DNA of 64,000 nt, taken from assembly GCA_020205615.1 (NCBI GenBank), contig CM035162.1, positions 33,878,479 through 33,942,478 of the forward strand, in the 5' to 3' direction. Source of the DNA: Panax quinquefolius (Eukaryota > Streptophyta > Magnoliopsida > Apiales > Araliaceae). The notes beneath the pieces were generated by a model. The model saw only the letters and a list, made by a program, of their open reading frames with translations, made no database searches and was not told the origin of the DNA. The translations under genes were made by a program, and so were the position numbers. Shown in pieces: positions 47,338 through 60,162 of the stretch (position 1 is its first letter; the number at the start of each line of letters is the position of its first letter).

Positions 47338-50179
47338 TGTAAGGAATTATTAATAAATGAAATTTATTTTCCTCTATTTATTATTTTGAAATAGTAAGGG
47401 TTGATTTGATTAATGTGGATAGTTATGGGTAAAATACGCAAATATTTCAATAAGCAAGTGGTTATAAAATATTCATTATCGTTTGGGAATATTCGCTTTG
47501 GTCGTGGAATATTCAGATCGCTTTGGGAATATTCGCACGACTACGACTAGCTTTTTTGTGGGCCCCATAACTAAAAAAAGCGATTGGATGAAGAAAACGA
47601 CAAATATAAGTTGTTTATAAATAACTACAGTAGTTGTTACATGCTAATCATCGTTGAATACCCTATGGTAAAAAAACACACTAATACGCGTTGTGAACAA
47701 GAAGACACCAGATTGCACCAATTATTGATTCTTACGTAAGAAAGGCACTACTCAATAATTGTTACAAAGAATTATCGCTCAAAGATTTTATTTTATCGAT
47801 TCAATAATTGTCGCATTGATATTTTATATTATCGTTGTTTCAATAAATTGTCATTACACAAGATTTTCCATTATCGAAGCTAATAATTCATATTATCTCA
47901 ATAATATTATTAGATAACATTATTGGCAATGTCTAGAAAGTCGCGGCTAAGGAGAGGTTTGGTCACCTAATGCGCGCCAAGAAAGAGAAATCTTTATCGA
48001 AAGCCCCTTTCGGAACTACCGTCACAAGATCGTGATTCTCGTAATATTATTTGTGAATAATTAATTATTGATTTATATGATGAGGAAAATATTGATTTTA
48101 TGTGGATATAGATGGAGAAAATTTTTAAAATGACAATTGTTGAAAATTAATATTTTATCTTTTTTCGATAAAATAATTCATTTAAATATATTATTTTAAT
48201 AATATATTAATGGTGATATTTTTATAATGAATGTGGGATATATGAGTATATGAGGAGGAAGAGTATTTTTGTGGCATTAAATGTTTAACACATGTTTTGT
48301 GTTGGTGGACCCCATTATCGATCAAATTTGATTATAAATACAGTAAAATCGCCCGCTTGTGGATTTTTGGCCAATTTCTGTTTGGAATTTGGAAAACTTT
48401 CTTTCGCAAAGTTGTAGAGAATTGAATTTCCTATAAAAAGTCGCGAGATTCAAATTTTCTGATAAAAGGGCTATTTATTATGAATTATTGAAGTTTTGAG
48501 TTCAAATAATCGATTTTGGGAGTTTTAATTAATTATTTTGAGAAAAACGTTTTTGGTGAGTTTGTGAACCTCATTTAACATGTGTTATGGTGAAATCAGA
48601 TTTCAAAGGTGGGCTAAGGAATTTTGTTTATAAATAATATTATTATATTCAATTTTCTATTTTTGGTGTTCTAAGCATTTTTCCTATAAATAGGTGCTTA
48701 GGTTAGAATTGAAAATCACACCGTAAATCAAGTTTTCTCTCTATATTATCGAGTTTATTCTTGTGAGTATTTTGAGTATACTTTGAGTATTGCTATACTA
48801 AGTGCAAGTTCAAGTCATAGCCTATATCCTGTTTCAACTGTAAGACTGCTTTTCGAGGTAAGTGGATGTTATTTTTTTCTCAAATGATATTATTTCTTCA
48901 ATATCATTATGTCAAATATTGGTTGGAACTTTTTATCAAATTGGAACTTTTTTTCATGTCTGGGTTATTATTCATGAAGTTACTATTCATGAGTTACTAT
49001 TCACGAAGTTACTATTCACGAAGTTACTATTCACTTAGTTACTATTCACGAAGTTACTATTCATTTAGTACTATTCATGAAGCGTGAAGATGTTTTTTTT
49101 TGTGAAATTTCTATCTTTTGGTGTCTGAGTTACTATTCACGATACTAAGACTATTCACGATACTATAAGACTATTCACACTTAATCACTAAGACTATTCA
49201 CCTAAAAAATGAAATTTCTTCTTTTCGTCTCAAAATATCTATTCGGATACTAGCTTTGATCAGATCCATGTTTTGATCATTCTTGAATTTTACACCACTA
49301 TGATTATTTTTGAGGTATTTTTGACATGGATAAAACAAAATAACTTAATCCTTAATACTTGTCATTTTGTTTCATCGATTCATTTTTTTTAAAATATTTT
49401 CATCATCCTCTACCTTAAATGATGATATTATCAATATCTTCGCCTCAGAAAGTAAAAAGATGAATGATTTTCGATGAATATCTTTGGCCCATAGTGCAAA
49501 AGATGAACAGTGTCGAGATGAATACGATCGATCGATTAATATCTTCGGGCCCAGAGTGCAAAGATGAATGTGTGTTGAGATGAATACGACTAATCGATGA
49601 ATATCTTCGCTCAGAAAAGATGAATATTTGATTCCGTATATATATCGATTGATGTTACAGGATAAAATATCGACGATGAACTTTTAAATTCATATATATA
49701 AGATAGTAGTTTGCATTCTCTACTTAACTCTTCTAATGAATTATTATTTCACATGTAATATTGATTTAAAATTTGTTGCCTATCAGATTCTATTAGATTT
49801 TTTCCCGTTGAAGACTAACGATAATTTGTCAGATATTATCTTAGTCATAATATTCTTTATCGGGCTAGTTGAGCTCACCCTTTTCCTTGTTGTTCCATTT
49901 TTCTTCTCGTGAGGCTAGAATGTAATGTAGTACTAGCTCTGGGTATGGAATGAAGGTTCTAGAGAGAGTTGTTTAGTAGTCCTCACCATTTTGTAAAATA
50001 ATGTATCAATAATTATGATGGGGATTTATTTATGTGTGGATATTGTCTAGATGGCAATATCTCAGATTTAAACTCACAGCTTTATATGTTGTAATAATAA
50101 AGTTGTAGTTATTTCGCATCATGTATTTGGCGCACTCGTAATGGGTTGGATGGAATGGACCTATTTTGGGGGCGCCACA
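47338..50179 (+). repeat. Element 10 5' LTR (2.84 kb)
   Basis: Begins TGTAAGGAATTATTAATAAA (lacking the usual ACCCC) and ends GGGGGCGCCACA. TATA at 48685-48692, eight 15-bp repeats at 48965-49080, four hairpin units at 49430-49630. Confidence 0.9.
48685..48692 (+). promoter_or_regulatory. TATA box of element 10 5' LTR
   Basis: TATAAATA in TTTTCCTATAAATAGGTGC. The copy in the 3' LTR is at 54588-54595. Confidence 0.6.
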
Positions 50180-50182
50180 GCT

Positions 50183-50194
50183 TGGTATCAGAGC
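50183..50194 (+). other. Element 10 primer-binding site
   Basis: TGGTATCAGAGC, exact initiator-tRNA-Met type, three bases after the LTR. Confidence 0.92.
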
Positions 50195-50364
50195 TTAGGA
50201 TATGATCTCTCCATGAGATCGGGAATAGAACCAGAGGGAGAGACGAGTAAAATCCTTCGCTAAGGTGTCCTACCTAAGCTTATTTGTTAGTTGGTCAAGA
50301 TATAGGATATTATGTGATATATCGATTTCTTAATTAACCCTTGTTTTTATGACAAGATTTGAGA

Positions 50365-51560
50365 ATGTCGAATCGAGAATATTAACAAAGGAGTAAATGA
50401 GACCGTGGAGATGCCTCAGATTTTACCAACGAGAGAGAACGTGCAACAGTCGGGCAATGTACCTCCCGTGAACAACACACCAATCGAAAGCGATGATGAA
50501 CGAGGGATGTTTAGAAGAAGCCATAGCTCATGCAAAATCGCATTTAGGAGACTCGTGTTCAAAATACAGGAGGAAATGATAGAATTCACTTGTGGTGGTC
50601 AAACAAGCTTCAAAGAGTGGGACCACTGCACTGGGAAAGCCGGATCCGACAAGGCGAGACGTGGGTCAAAACAAATTACCAAGATATTCGATGTCTGGGA
50701 TGCACGGAGGAATGAAAGTTCCATTCGCTACTTTTATGTTTCAGAACGAGGCAGACATCGGTGGGAATCGTGGAAGCGCACTCCATCCATTTTGACTCAA
50801 GATGTCATGGGAGACATTTCAGAACAGCTTCAATGACAAGTACTTCCCCGAAAGTATTCGGCATATATGAAGGAAGTGGAGTTTATTAGACCGAGCAGTA
50901 ATAACACGATTGTGTCCCAAAGACGAGGCTAAGTTCGCATGAGTTATCCGTGTTTGCACCTCATTTGGTGGAGAATGAGGAACGATGACGCGGATGTTTC
51001 GAGAGGTTTGAAACCCAGATACGCCAAGATCTCATTTCTCATAAATTTTCTCTATTCAGACATGTCAACAGGCTCAAATTGTTAGAGCGAGATAACGAGT
51101 ACGCTCAACCGAGGGACCATAACCAGATCATATCAAGATAAGAAAGCCATCGTAATAACGATAACCAAATGGAGAAAGAAAGAAATACGGACAAAAAGGC
51201 AGAACCACTCCGTGGTAATCGTGGGCCATGAAAATAGAAGAAAGTTTAGCCTGGAGGAGATTTTAAAAGAGGAGATTCAACAACCACCATGTGAAGACGA
51301 CAACGCCAAGAAGAATCGGGTTCCAAGGGAGGAGAAAGACCACCGGTCAGACAAGTTACAAATGCGGAAAGAGGGATATATCACCAAACCGCCCACAACA
51401 GCTTTAAGGTATGCTATAATTGTGGAAAAGAAGGACATATCGCCGAGATCAGACGATATCGAAAACCCACCCAATGGGAATGGTGACTCAAAAGGATGTC
51501 CCGTAAAAGTCAAAGTCAACGATTCCCTCGAAGAGCGCTTTGTCGTGACTTCCATTAAAA
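50365..51560 (+). pseudogene. Element 10 gag remnant
   Basis: The ATG at 50365 starts M-S-N-R-E-Y (an indel within MSIENIN). The 143-codon stretch 50405-50836 carries NVPPVNNTPIESDDERGMFR and KQITKIFDVWDARRNESSIR. Later parts lie in other frames. A zinc knuckle reading CYNCGKEGHIA is visible with indels near 51411-51450. Confidence 0.82.
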
Positions 51561-52020
51561 TGCGAGGAACCCGAACGGTTAGCATCAAGTTAGTTAATTA
51601 TAAATTTTTGCAAGTAAGTTTACCTTACTAGATACCCTGTTTCTACCCATTCTTTTATCTCTTCGTCAGGCCAACGCTTGAACTCGACTACGAGAAATTA
51701 GACTTTGACCTATTTATGGAGACTCTGCTAGAGAAACTTTCATTACATCCGTTGTTTAGAAATCTTGCTTGATTGATTCAGGCACTATCACATTACCGTT
51801 AACCTTATTTCTATAGAGATATTTGCTTTTGATGTGATTTTAAGGTTAACTACTCATCACGCCAAATTGATTACTTTTGTAAGGTCATAGTTTTCATATT
51901 CCTAAGCAACCCGTTATTCAATTCAAGCAATCAAACCATCAGAAGTCAAACATTTTCATATCAAGCCATGAAGTCATTCGCTTATTACGGATGTCAAGTT
52001 TTCTTAGTCCATGTTATGGA
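51561..52020 (+). pseudogene. Element 10 protease remnant
   Basis: The segment begins A-R-N-P-N-G/E-V-like and reaches the active-site region at about 51625, which reads L-L-D-T-L with a frame change. It then gives a degraded copy of the substrate-binding and second-hallmark regions (FAFDVILR near 51825) and HVMDLNKD of the linker (about 52010). Many indels. Confidence 0.75.
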
Positions 52021-53227
52021 TTTGAATAAAGACACGCCGATTTGAATAATATTCTCGTTGTTATCGATTTTTCCCGACGATTTTCAAGAATTTCTCGTTT
52101 ACTCCCAAAGCCCCGATATTAAATTTTGTATCGACTTTGAACCCAGACAAAACTCATTTCTAAAATCTCATATCGAATGGCTCCTATTGAACTTCGTGAG
52201 TTAAAATTCAACTATAGAATTTGGCACCGAGCCTTTATCCGGTGACTTCCTTTCAGGAATGCACCGCCGCATTCTTCGTAGGGGACACCATATTCGCGCG
52301 ATAGTAAACCGATAGGTGTCATTGTAACGCATATCCAAGGTTGGGATATGAGTCACAGCTTGAGAACAACCTAAGCTTCAGAATCTAAATACGTAGCTTT
52401 CAGCTTAGTTGGTTATTATCGAGATTCGTCAAGGATATTCTCGAATCGCTATTCCATTAACGCAAATTGACTCAGAGATACAAAATTGAATGGAGCAAGG
52501 AATGTGGGAAGAGCTTCAAGAACTCAAGAGGAGACTCATTTCAAAGACATGTTCACCATGCCATCCTCGAAAAGTTTAACGTGGTAGCCGACGTGTTGAA
52601 GTAGTAAGATCGATACAAGTACGAGTACGATATTGTCAAAGACTCATTTCAGATAATTTACAAATAATAGAGATGGAGATGAAAACTCTAGTTACCCACG
52701 TGATGATATATATTTAGTATAATCGATTTTAATCGATAAAGTTAAAGTCGCTCAAGCTACACACCGAGTCGATGAATTTGAAGAAGGAGGTGCAAGAAGT
52801 GTTATTTCAAAAGCGAGAGAATCAAGTGAGGTGAGGAAAGCTCAAACCTTCGATTTATTAATCCATTTGAAATTCTCGATCGAATAGGAATCGTGGCCTA
52901 TAGACTCGCTTTTTACCGCCAAGTACGACGACGCTGTTCATAACGCTTTTCACGATCGATGTTACGTAAATATGTGGACTAATTCAACCACGCTATCGAA
53001 GTTAGAACCGGACGAGATAGTCAAGACTTAACGTACGAAGAGGTACCGCCAAGATTGGATAGAAGGAGAACATGTCCCACGACCGAGGTTATACCACAAG
53101 TTAAAGTTTTGTGGAGAAACCATGCTATCGAGGAAATGACCGGGAGTTGGAAACGAAAATGAAAGCGAGGTATTCTCATCTTTTCAAACACCAGTACGAC
53201 GCCAATTTCGAGGACTAAAATTTCATA
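52021..53227 (+). pseudogene. Element 10 pol leftovers: RT start, RNase H pieces, chromodomain
   Basis: Short relics follow one another: linker and RT start (about 52130-52230), the RT-RNase H junction (about 52395-52480), VVADVL of RNase H (about 52580), part of the pre-integrase linker (about 52670-52800), then the end of integrase and the chromodomain (about 52840-53200, [13 protein letters not shown]). The catalytic cores of RT and integrase are deleted. A block at 52215-52370 does not match the other copies. Confidence 0.75.
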
Positions 53228-53237
53228 AGGAGGGAGG
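53228..53237 (+). other. Element 10 polypurine tract
   Basis: AGGAGGGAGG before the altered LTR start TCAGAAGACC, where TGTAAGACC is expected. Confidence 0.75.
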
Positions 53238-56017
53238 TCAGAAGACCTCAAATTATTAATAAATGAAATTTATTTTCCTCTATTTATTATTTTGAAATAG
53301 TAAGGGTTGATTTGATTAATGTGGATAGTTATGGGTAAAATACGCAAATATTTTTTAATAAGCAAGTGGTTATAAAATATTCATTATCATTTGGGAATAT
53401 TCGCTTGGTCGTGGAATATTCAGATCGTCTGGGAATATTCGCACGACACAGCCTTTTTTGTGGGCCCCATAACGGAAAGCGATCGATGAAGAAAACGACA
53501 AATATAAGTTGTTTATAAATAACTACAGTAGTTAGTTGTTACCAGTAATATCATTGAATACCCGTGGTTAAAACACACTAATACGCCATTGTTGAACAAG
53601 AAGATATCAGATTGCACCAATTATTGATTCTTACGTAAGAAGGCACTACTCAATAATTGTTACAAAGAATTATCGCTCAAGATTTTATTTTATCGATTCA
53701 ATAATTGTCGATTGATATTTTATATTATCGTTGTTTCAATAAATTGTCATTATTACACAAGATTTTCCATTATCGAAGCAATAATTCATATTATCCTAAT
53801 AATATTATTAGATAACATTATTGGCAATGTCTAGAAAGTTCTTCTAAGGAGAGGTTTCGTCACCTAATCAGGCTACAAAGAGAGAAATCTTTATCGAAAG
53901 CCCCCTCTTTCCGGAAACTACCGTCACAAGATCGTGATTCTCGTAATATTATTTGTGAATAATTAATTATTGATTTATATGATGAGGAAAATATTGATTT
54001 TATGTGATATAGATGGAGAAAATTTTAAAATGACAATTGTTGAAAATTAATATTTTATCTTTTTTCGATAAAATAATTCATTTAAATATATTATTTTAAT
54101 AATATATTAATGGTGATATTTTTATAATGAATGTGGGATATATGATATATATGAGGAGGAAGAGTATTTTGTGGCATTAAATGTTTAACACATGTTTTGT
54201 GTGTTGGTGGACCCAATTATCGATCAAATTTGATTATAAATTGTAAAATCGCCCGCTTGTGGATTTTTGGCCAATTTCTGTTTGGAATTTGGAAAAACTT
54301 TCTTCCGCAAAGTTGTAGAGAATTGAATTTCCTATAAAAACAATGAGATTTCAAATTTTCTGATAAAAGGGCTATTTATTATGAATTATCAAGTTTTTGA
54401 GTTCAAATAATTGATTTTTGGGAGTTTTAATTAATTATTTTGAGAAAAACGTTTGGTGTGAGTTTGTGAACCTCATTTAACATGTGCTATGGCTGAAATC
54501 AGATTTCAAAGGTGGGCTAAGGAATTTTGTTTTATAAATAATATTATTATATTCAATTTTTTCGCTTTGGTGTTCTAAGCATTTTCCTATAAATAGGTGC
54601 TTTTAGTTAGAATTGAAAATCACACCGTAAATCAAGTTTTCTCTCTATATTATCGATATATTCTTGTGAGTATTTTGAGTATACTTTGAGTATTGCTATA
54701 CTGCAAGTTCAAGTCATAGCCTATATCCTGTTTCAACTGTAAGTACTCGCTTTCGAGGTAAGTGGATGTTATTTTATTCTCAAATGATATTATTTCTTCA
54801 ATATCATTATGTCAAATATTGGTTGGAACTTTTTATCAAATTTGGAACTTTTTCATGCTCTGGGTTATTCATGTTACTATTCACGAAGTTACTATTCACG
54901 AGTTACTATTCATGAAGTTACTATTCACGAAGTTACTATTCACGAAAGTTACTATTCACGAGTACTATTCATTAAGCGTGAAGATTTTTTTTGTGAAATT
55001 TCTATCTTTTGGTGTTCTGAGTTACTATTCACGATACAAGACTATTCACGATATACATAGACTATTCACTTATCATTTAGACTATTCAATTTAAAAATGA
55101 AATTTCTTCTTTTCGTCCAAAATATCTATTATGGATACTAGCTTGATCAGATCCATGTTTTGATCATTCTCGAATTTTACACCACTATGATTATTTTTGA
55201 GGTATTTTTGGACATGGATAAAAACAAAGTACTAATCCTTAATCCTTAATCTTTCATTTTGTTTCATCGATTCGCTTTTAAAATATTTTTCATCATCCTC
55301 ACCTTAAATGATGATATTATCGAATATCTTTGGCCTCAGAAAAGGCAAAAGATGAATGATTTTTGATGAATATCTTGGCCCAGTAGCAAAAAGATGAACA
55401 GTGTTGAGATGAATACGATCGATCGATGAATATCTTCGCCCGTCAGAGTGTAAAGATGAACAGTGTTTAGATGAATACGACTAATCGATGAATATCTTTC
55501 GCCTCAGAGTAAAAAGATGAATATTTGATTCCGTATATATATCGATTGATGTTACAGGATAAAATATCGACGATGAACTTTTAAATTCATATATGTAAGA
55601 TAGTAGTTTGCATTCTCTACTTAACTCTTCTAATGAATTATTATTTCCGCATGTAATATTGATTTAAAATTTGTTGCCTATCAGTATTCTATTAGATTTT
55701 TCCCCGTTGAAGACTAACGATAATTTGTCAGATATTATCTTAGTCATAATATTCTTTATCGGGCTAGTTGAGCTCACCCTTTTCCTTGTTGTTCCATTTT
55801 TCTTCTCAGAGGCTAGAGTAATGTAATGTAGTACTAGCTTGGGGGTATGGAATGAAGGTTCTAGAGAGAGTTGTTTAGTAGTCCTCACCATTTTTGTAAA
55901 ATAATGTATCAATAATTATGATGGGGATTTATTTCATGTGTGGATATTGTCTAGATGGCAATATCTCGTATTTAAACTCACATTTTATATGTTGTAATAA
56001 TAAAGTTGTAGTTATTT
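53238..56017 (+). repeat. Element 10 3' LTR, truncated at its end
   Basis: Colinear with 47338-50179 through AAAGTTGTAGTTATTT and then cut. The last ~120 bases, including GGGGGCGTCACA, are missing. TATA at 54588-54595, 15-bp repeats at 54870-54970, hairpin units at 55320-55530. Confidence 0.9.
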
Positions 56018-56603
56018 TTTATAATCTAATAAAATGAATAACTTTATAAAAGATTTTACTATGCAAACATTACGCAGTGCACTATGCATAATAAAATATA
56101 ATATATTCTAATTATTGTCTAATAAAATGTATAACTTTATAAAAGTATTCTATTTTATATAAAAAGCTTTTCGCATTTTATTACATTAATAATACCAATA
56201 AAAAAACCGAGTGACTTATCACATAAGCATCAATAATCAATACTGTAATCTTTATTATGCAACCACGTGTATACATCGTATTACTTTTACTATTGAGTAG
56301 TTCAACAAGATTAATGGTAAAACTTCCAGCCGTTATTTTCAATAAAATATTTTTGTCATTTTCTCATTAAAACAATAATTCCGATTTGTGGGGTCTACTA
56401 ATGATCAGATTGTCAGACGGATATTTTTCGACAAAAAAGAATATTCCCCGACCAATCGAATATTATATAACAACTTGCATACTTTGCAAAATTTATAAAT
56501 ACTACCCACAACTATAACATTATATCAAATCCACACCATAATATTCAAAAAAAATATATTTTGAGAAAATTAAATATTTATTCATAAAATCTGGGGTATC
56601 ACA
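56018..56603 (-). repeat. Element 9 3' LTR, second piece
   Basis: Minus strand begins TGTGATACCCCAG. It matches the U3 end of the element 3 LTR (about 7870-8481), so roughly 1.6 kb between 47337 and 56018 of this LTR is missing. Confidence 0.88.
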
Positions 56604-57290
56604 ATCTCCCTCCTTATGGAATTTTTCCCCGAAATTTACGACACATACTGTATGCTAGAACATGTGAGGATACCTTGACTTCACTTCAAATTCTAACTCT
56701 TGATGTATAACCTTTGAGCGTTGAATATGATCCTTCTTATCCAAGATTTTAACATGTATCTCCTCATACGTTAAATCTTTTGCTATCTCGTCCAGTTATA
56801 ATTAAATAATATGGTTCGGGTCGTCCACATATTTACGTAACATCGATACATTTAAAACGTTATGGGCACGCGACATACTTGGCGGTAAAACGAGTCTATA
56901 AGCCACAATTCCTACTCGATCGAGGATTTCAAATGGGCCAATTAAATCGAGGGTTGAGATTTTTTCTCTTCATCGATTCTTGCTTCTAGAATAACGCCCT
57001 CTTGAACCTTCTTCTTCACATTCATCAGCTCTGAATATGTAGCTTGAGCAGCTTTAACTTTATCGATTAAAGTCGATTCTAATCGTATATTCGTTATTTT
57101 CACGTGGGTCCCTAGAGTCTTTAACTCTATCTTCATCATTTGTAAGTTATAAGAAATGGGTCTTTGTGTTAACAACATCGCACTCGCATACGATCTTCTA
57201 CTCAATGCGTCAGCTACCACGTTCGCACTTCCACGATGATATTGAATGGTACGATCGTAATCTTCAATAGCTCGAGCCAACGTCTTTGGC
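56604..57290 (-). pseudogene. Element 9 pol end: chromodomain fused to RNase H tail
   Basis: Minus strand: polypurine AGGAGGGAGAT at 56604-56614. Then, upstream in the gene, come the chromodomain and the [14 protein letters not shown] region (to about 56957). It then joins abruptly to a 113-codon open stretch (56942-57280) with ARAIEDYDRTIQYHRGSANV and VADALSRRSYASAMLL, the RNase H carboxyl end and pre-integrase linker. The integrase H2C2 and DDE core are deleted at about 56957. Confidence 0.85.
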
Positions 57291-58050
57291 GCATTATACG
57301 TTCGTTTTGGTTGAAGAAATATTTGAGGGTTTAAGAAATGGGTTTTGTAGTGGGGTCAATACAAAATTTGATTTCACGCTCTGGGGTAGACCGGGAAGTC
57401 TTCAAAAATACGTCAAGAAATTTATTAACAATAGAAATATCATTCAAAACTGTGACTCTCATCCAAGACTTGGATAACACGTCACATTGATACCTATCAA
57501 TTTGCCATCGTCATTCACAACGTCTCCTATGGAAAGTCTGGCTTCGGTGCATCCCACACAAGGAAGTCAACAACGAAAGAATCGCAGCTCTTTACTTATG
57601 GCTTGATATGACAATGATTAACTTTAGTAGTTTGGTTGCTTGAATTCGCATAACAGGTTGGTTAGGAATATGAAAGCTAACAACCTTACAAAAAGCAAGA
57701 TGAGTAGTTAACCAATCGATTCCTAAAATCGCATCAAAGGCAAGTATTTTCAAAGAGACAAGATCGACACGTAACGTGAAAGTGTTGATTTGAACAAGAT
57801 TTATAAATAGTGGAGGTAACAAAAGGTTTCTCCCAACCGAAGTTTAAACATATATATCAAAGTCTAACTTTCTCGAGTTAACTTCAAACATTGAACACAA
57901 CTAGGTGAAATAAAAGAGTAAGTAGAAACCCAGATTCAACACTCAGATAGACTTCACAAGAGTTTATGACTAACATACCGTGATAATTTTATTCGTGTTC
58001 CTTGTCAGAAAAAAATGCTCTCTCTTAAACTACCGGTTTTAGCTTGTCTA
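57291..58050 (-). pseudogene. Element 9 linker and protease remnant
   Basis: The minus strand has the protease second hallmark [15 protein letters not shown] (57592-57822), preceded by a degraded active site near 57930 where the aspartate codon is lost (L-N-L-G in the equivalent place). The linker ends at about 57295, directly joined to RNase H, so the whole RT is deleted. Confidence 0.78.
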
Positions 58051-58333
58051 GGACATCCTTTGGCATCACTATCCCAATTGGACTCGACTTCACCATACGA
58101 CAAAATCGAGCTAGGTGACCTTCTCTTCCACAATTAAAACACGTTTTGGATTGTCACAGCATGAGTTTTGACGGATGTGTCCCTCCGTCGTCGTGATTTG
58201 AAACATACGACCGGTGGTCATTCTTCTTCCTATGAAACGGGTGCTGGTGCCGACGTCTTCACATCATTGTTGAATCTTCTCTTCTTGAAATGTTCATTCT
58301 TATTGTTTTGATCATGATTGCTGTTAGGTTTGT
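58051..58333 (-). pseudogene. Element 9 gag carboxyl end
   Basis: Minus strand with a zinc-knuckle relic (about 58110-58200) and the Asn-rich spacer. It is cut at 58333 by the LTR of element 11. Confidence 0.7.
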
Positions 58334-59544
58334 TGTAAGACCCCGAATTTTATGAAATAAAAGTATTCAATTTTTCTATTCAGTAAATGGTTAAATTGAT
58401 AAAAGTTAAAGTTAAGGGTGATATATGAAAATTTTTTTCAAAATACGCAAGGGGGGTAAAGTAATTCATTATTGTCGGGGATTATTCGTTTGGTCGTGGA
58501 ATATTCTTTCCGCTTCTGGGAATATTCGCATTTACGACTGCAAGCAGCCTATTTGTGGGCCCCATAATGTAATAACCGCTTGATGAAGAAAACGACAAAA
58601 TTAAGTTTTTATAAATAACGACGTAATCGTTATCAAGTTAACATCGTTGGAATACCCGGTTGGTAAAATAAAGTAATACGCGTTGTTGCACAAAGAAGAC
58701 ACGGTATTACAAGATTTTTCAATTATTGATTCTTACGTAAGAAGGCACTACTCAATAATTGTTACAAGAATTATCGCTCAATATTTTATTTTATTGATTC
58801 AATAATTGATGCGTTGATATTTTATATTATTGTTGTTCAATAATTATCACCGCACAAAGATTCCATTATCGATCAATAATTCATATTATTTGAATAATAT
58901 TATTAGATAACATTATTGGCAATGTCTAGAAAGTTCATCAAGGAGAGGTTTGGTCACCTAATCAAGGCTACCAAGAAGGAGAAATTCTTATCGAAAGCCC
59001 CTCTTTCCTGAACCTACTCGTTGTCATTATTGTGATTCTATAATATTATTTATGAATAATTAATTATTGATTTATATGACAATGAAATATTTATTTGATG
59101 TGGATATAAATGATGGATTTATTTATGTGGTTATAAATGAAGGAATTAATGTTGAGGTATTTTATCAAGATTTTGTCTGATTGGAGGTATTAAAAGATCA
59201 AATCAAATTGTTCTTACTGACTTTATTATGTGAGTTATAATTTTTAATCGACCGTTGGATCGTTGGGATTTTTGGATATGTTATACATATATAAGTTGAG
59301 TATATGTTCACAAATTTTGAACCGTTAAAATGAACGATATTTTGTTATCAATTTTAAGAGGTGACCGATTCGTAAATTAGGTTATAAATGATTTTGGTGG
59401 AAAATTCTAGAATTGGTGGGCCCCACTTTTGGTTGGTGAGAAATGTGCTCAATTGAATTTTCAAATGTGGTGGGTGGGAATAGAAAAGTAAAGCCATCAG
59501 GTCAAGAAAGTTAAGTCTCGCTTTGTACAAGTATAACATTTTCC

Positions 59545-59552
59545 TATAAATA
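59545..59552 (+). promoter_or_regulatory. TATA box of element 11 5' LTR
   Basis: TATAAATA in TTTTCCTATAAATAG, followed by GAATTGAAAATCACACC and CTCTCTCTATATTATCG. The copy in the 3' LTR is at 63224-63231. Confidence 0.6.
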
Positions 59553-60162
59553 GAAGGCTAAGTTAGAATTGAAAATCACACCGTAAAACAAGTTTTTCTC
59601 TCTCTCTCTATATTATCGAGCGTATTCTTGTGAGTATTTTGAGTATACTTTGAGTATTGTTAGACGGCAAGTTCCCTTCAAAGACTATATCCTGTTTCAA
59701 CTAAGTACTGCCTTTCGAGGTAAGGGATGTTATTTTCTTCTCGGATGATATTATTTCTTCAATATCATTACGTCAAATATTGGTTGGAACTTTTTATCAA
59801 ATTTGGAACTTTTTTTTTCATGCTCATGGAAGTTCTTATTCATGAGTTACTATTCACGAGTTACTATTCACGAGAGTACTATTCACTAAGCGTGAAGATG
59901 TTTTTTGTGGAATTTCTATCTTTTGGTGTTTGAGTTACAATTCACGATACAAGACTATTCACGATATCAAGACTATTCACTTATCACGCAAGACTATTCA
60001 ATTCAAAAATGAAAATTTTTCTTTTCGCCTCTAAAATATCTATTCGGATACTAGCTTTGATTGTATCCATGTTTTGATCATTCTTGAATTTTACACCACT
60101 ATGATTATTTTTGAGGTATTTTGGACGTGGATAAAACCAATGCAAAGATGAATGATTTTCAA

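Larger units (their letters stand above)
47338..56017 (+). mobile_element. Element 10: Ty3/gypsy element inside the LTR of element 9
   Basis: 5' LTR 47338-50179, internal 50180-53237, 3' LTR 53238-56017 (its last ~120 bases missing). Gag and protease relics are followed by short remnants of RT, RNase H and the chromodomain tail. The internal region is 3.06 kb instead of about 4.8 kb. The left flank is TTTAA. The matching right flank was lost with the LTR end. Confidence 0.9.
47138..58333 (-). mobile_element. Element 9: Ty3/gypsy element inserted in the CACTA element, itself split
   Basis: The 3' LTR (minus orientation) starts at 47138 and is interrupted at 47337 by element 10. It resumes at 56018 and ends at 56603, followed by the polypurine tract, the pol end, the protease and part of gag up to 58333, where element 11 begins. 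Coordinates include element 10. RT and integrase are deleted. Same LTR subtype as element 3. Confidence 0.85.

Noticed and set aside
54762..55094. 110-codon frame with repeated Y-Y-S-R / T-I-H-E words (also 48866-49087)
   Set aside because: It is the translation of the 15-bp TTACTATTCACGA minisatellite in the LTRs.
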